From Bacteroidetes bacterium UBA6161 (lineage in GTDB: Bacteria; Bacteroidota; Bacteroidia; NS11-12g; UBA955): a DNA stretch of 15,769 nucleotides. This document shows, one piece after another, positions 14,716 to 15,769 of the stretch (its first letter is position 1; each line of letters begins with the position of its first letter). The position numbers and the translations under genes are program-made. Location: the NCBI GenBank assembly GCA_002422315.1, contig DIUJ01000011.1:20434-36202 (forward strand), in the 5' to 3' direction. The notes under the pieces are model-generated. The model saw only the letters and a list, made by a program, of their open reading frames with translations. It ran no database searches and was not told where the DNA came from.

Positions 14716-15769
14716 ATGATAACACAATTATTTAAATACATCGGGGATGGTATTAAGTTCATTTTTTTTAAATTTAATATCACAATAGTATGCATGGGTC
14801 TGTTTATATCCCAACTAAATGCTCAAACTGCAACGGCACCAAGTGCAGGTAATGGAAGCACATCAAATCCGTATGAAATAGCGAATTTAGATAATTTGTA
14901 TTGGATTTATGCCAACACAACAGAATGGAACAAACACTATATTCAAACAGCAGATATAAATGCCTCAGCAACTTCCACTTGGAATAGCAATACAGGGTGG
15001 ATGCCGATTGGTAATACTACCACTAAGTTTACAGGGAGTTATGATGGAAATGGGTTTGATATAACCGGGTTGAGGATAAATAGGGCAGCAAGTACTGCTG
15101 ATAGATATCAAGGTCTTTTTGGTGTAATAGAGGATGCGACATTAACAGAAATTAGAATGGTAAGTGTTAATATAAATGCTTATGGCTATGTAGGAGCAAT
15201 TGCCGGTTCTAGCATCAATAGTTCAATAGACAATTGTCATGTTTCTGGATCTGTTTCAACGCCTTTTTCTTCTCTCAGAAATTACGCAGGAGGATGGGTC
15301 GGACATTACGTTCATACAAGTCCCGTCATAATATCTAATGGAACAAACCAAGCGAATGTGTCAACATATCAATATGCTGGAGGATTTATTGGTTGGACTT
15401 CTGCTGCCATTAGTTTTACAAATTGTCATAATTCAGGGAATGTGATAGATTCTGGAAGTTCTTCTGCTTCCAATTATGCAGGTGGCTTAATTGGGTGGAT
15501 GTCATTCACCGCTACTTCTTCAAGACCTGAAATTATCAATTGTAGTAATTCGGGAGTAATTTCTGCACAGGCAGGAATGGCGGGCGGATTATTTGGAAAC
15601 ATAGGAAGAGGATTGATAAAAAATTGTACTAATTCAGGCAATATAAGAGCGAGTAGTGGGGGTAATGTAGGAGGGTTTGTGGGTCAAGGATTGGATTTGT
15701 ACATCAACAATTGCACGAATACAGCTACCCAAATTAGAGGGGAATACGGTTCAGCAGGTAGTTATGCGG
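14716..15769 (+). CDS. GLUG-repeat secreted surface protein, 3' end beyond the window
   Basis: An open frame from ATG 14716 to the window end (351 complete codons, no stop). It begins with a long signal peptide (hydrophobic ITIVCMGLFISQ, cleavage near NAQ, about residue 37). Then NGSTSNPYEIANLDNLYWI leads into a module typical of GLUG proteins: WMPIGN, FTGSYDGNGFDITGLRINR, YQGLFGVI. After it come at least five irregular repeats pairing a Gly-rich strand (YAGGFIGW, YAGGLIGW, AGGLFGNI, NVGGFVGQ) with NC-x-NSG (NCHNSGN, NCSNSGV, NCTNSGN). GLUG repeats form beta-helical stalks in adhesins and surface proteases. A C-terminal T9SS sorting domain is expected beyond the window. Together with the preceding pseudogene it makes a surface-protein locus. 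Confidence 0.8.
   Translation, partial: MITQLFKYIGDGIKFIFFKFNITIVCMGLFISQLNAQTATAPSAGNGSTSNPYEIANLDNLYWIYANTTEWNKHYIQTADINASATSTWNSNTGWMPIGNTTTKFTGSYDGNGFDITGLRINRAASTADRYQGLFGVIEDATLTEIRMVSVNINAYGYVGAIAGSSINSSIDNCHVSGSVSTPFSSLRNYAGGWVGHYVHTSPVIISNGTNQANVSTYQYAGGFIGWTSAAISFTNCHNSGNVIDSGSSSASNYAGGLIGWMSFTATSSRPEIINCSNSGVISAQAGMAGGLFGNIGRGLIKNCTNSGNIRASSGGNVGGFVGQGLDLYINNCTNTATQIRGEYGSAGSYA

Overview
The window looks like a chromosomal segment of an AT-rich Bacteroidota species. The evidence is two kinds of type IX secretion (T9SS) C-terminal domain, a gliding-motility-associated (CHU_C/TIGR04131-like) one and a type A sorting domain. Start codons lack a Shine-Dalgarno sequence, and many gene starts lie just downstream of the Bacteroidota -7 box TAnnTTTG, several with a TTG 19-21 nt upstream. 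I cannot place the organism below phylum.

Layout: (1) 1-529 is a gene-free cluster of short palindromes and repeats resembling bacterial REP-like elements. (2) 530-1566, minus strand: an alpha/beta hydrolase and a small PspC-domain membrane protein. (3) 1726-3810, plus strand: a secreted 694-aa protein with an IgGFc-binding-like N-terminal region, PKD-like middle and gliding-type C-terminal domain. (4) 3858-5302, plus strand: a LapA-domain membrane protein overlapping L-2-hydroxyglutarate oxidase by 4 nt. (5) 7139-5299, minus strand: a compact operon of a PTPS/QueD-family enzyme, GTP cyclohydrolase I and a short-chain dehydrogenase. (6) 9556-7260, minus strand: an ECF sigma factor overlapping a 564-aa protein with an anti-sigma-like N terminus, one membrane helix and a predicted beta-barrel. 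(7) 9921-11210, plus strand: citrate synthase. (8) 12823-11258, minus strand: a secreted HEAT-like/cyclophilin fusion. (9) 13077-15769, plus strand: a decayed T9SS surface-protein gene with two in-frame stops and one frameshift, followed by a GLUG-repeat surface protein cut by the window end.

How the genes work together: the most informative cluster is PTPS-FolE-SDR. The PTPS homologue carries the C-x5-HGH spacing seen in eukaryotic 6-pyruvoyl-tetrahydropterin synthases, not the C-x3-HGH of queuosine-pathway QueD. With a neighbouring FolE and reductase this suggests a three-step route from GTP to a tetrahydrobiopterin-like cofactor. The sigma factor and its membrane-barrel partner look like an envelope-sensing pair in which one polypeptide has both inner-membrane and outer-membrane-like parts. 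The remaining genes are central metabolism (citrate synthase, L-2-hydroxyglutarate oxidase) and cell-surface proteins.
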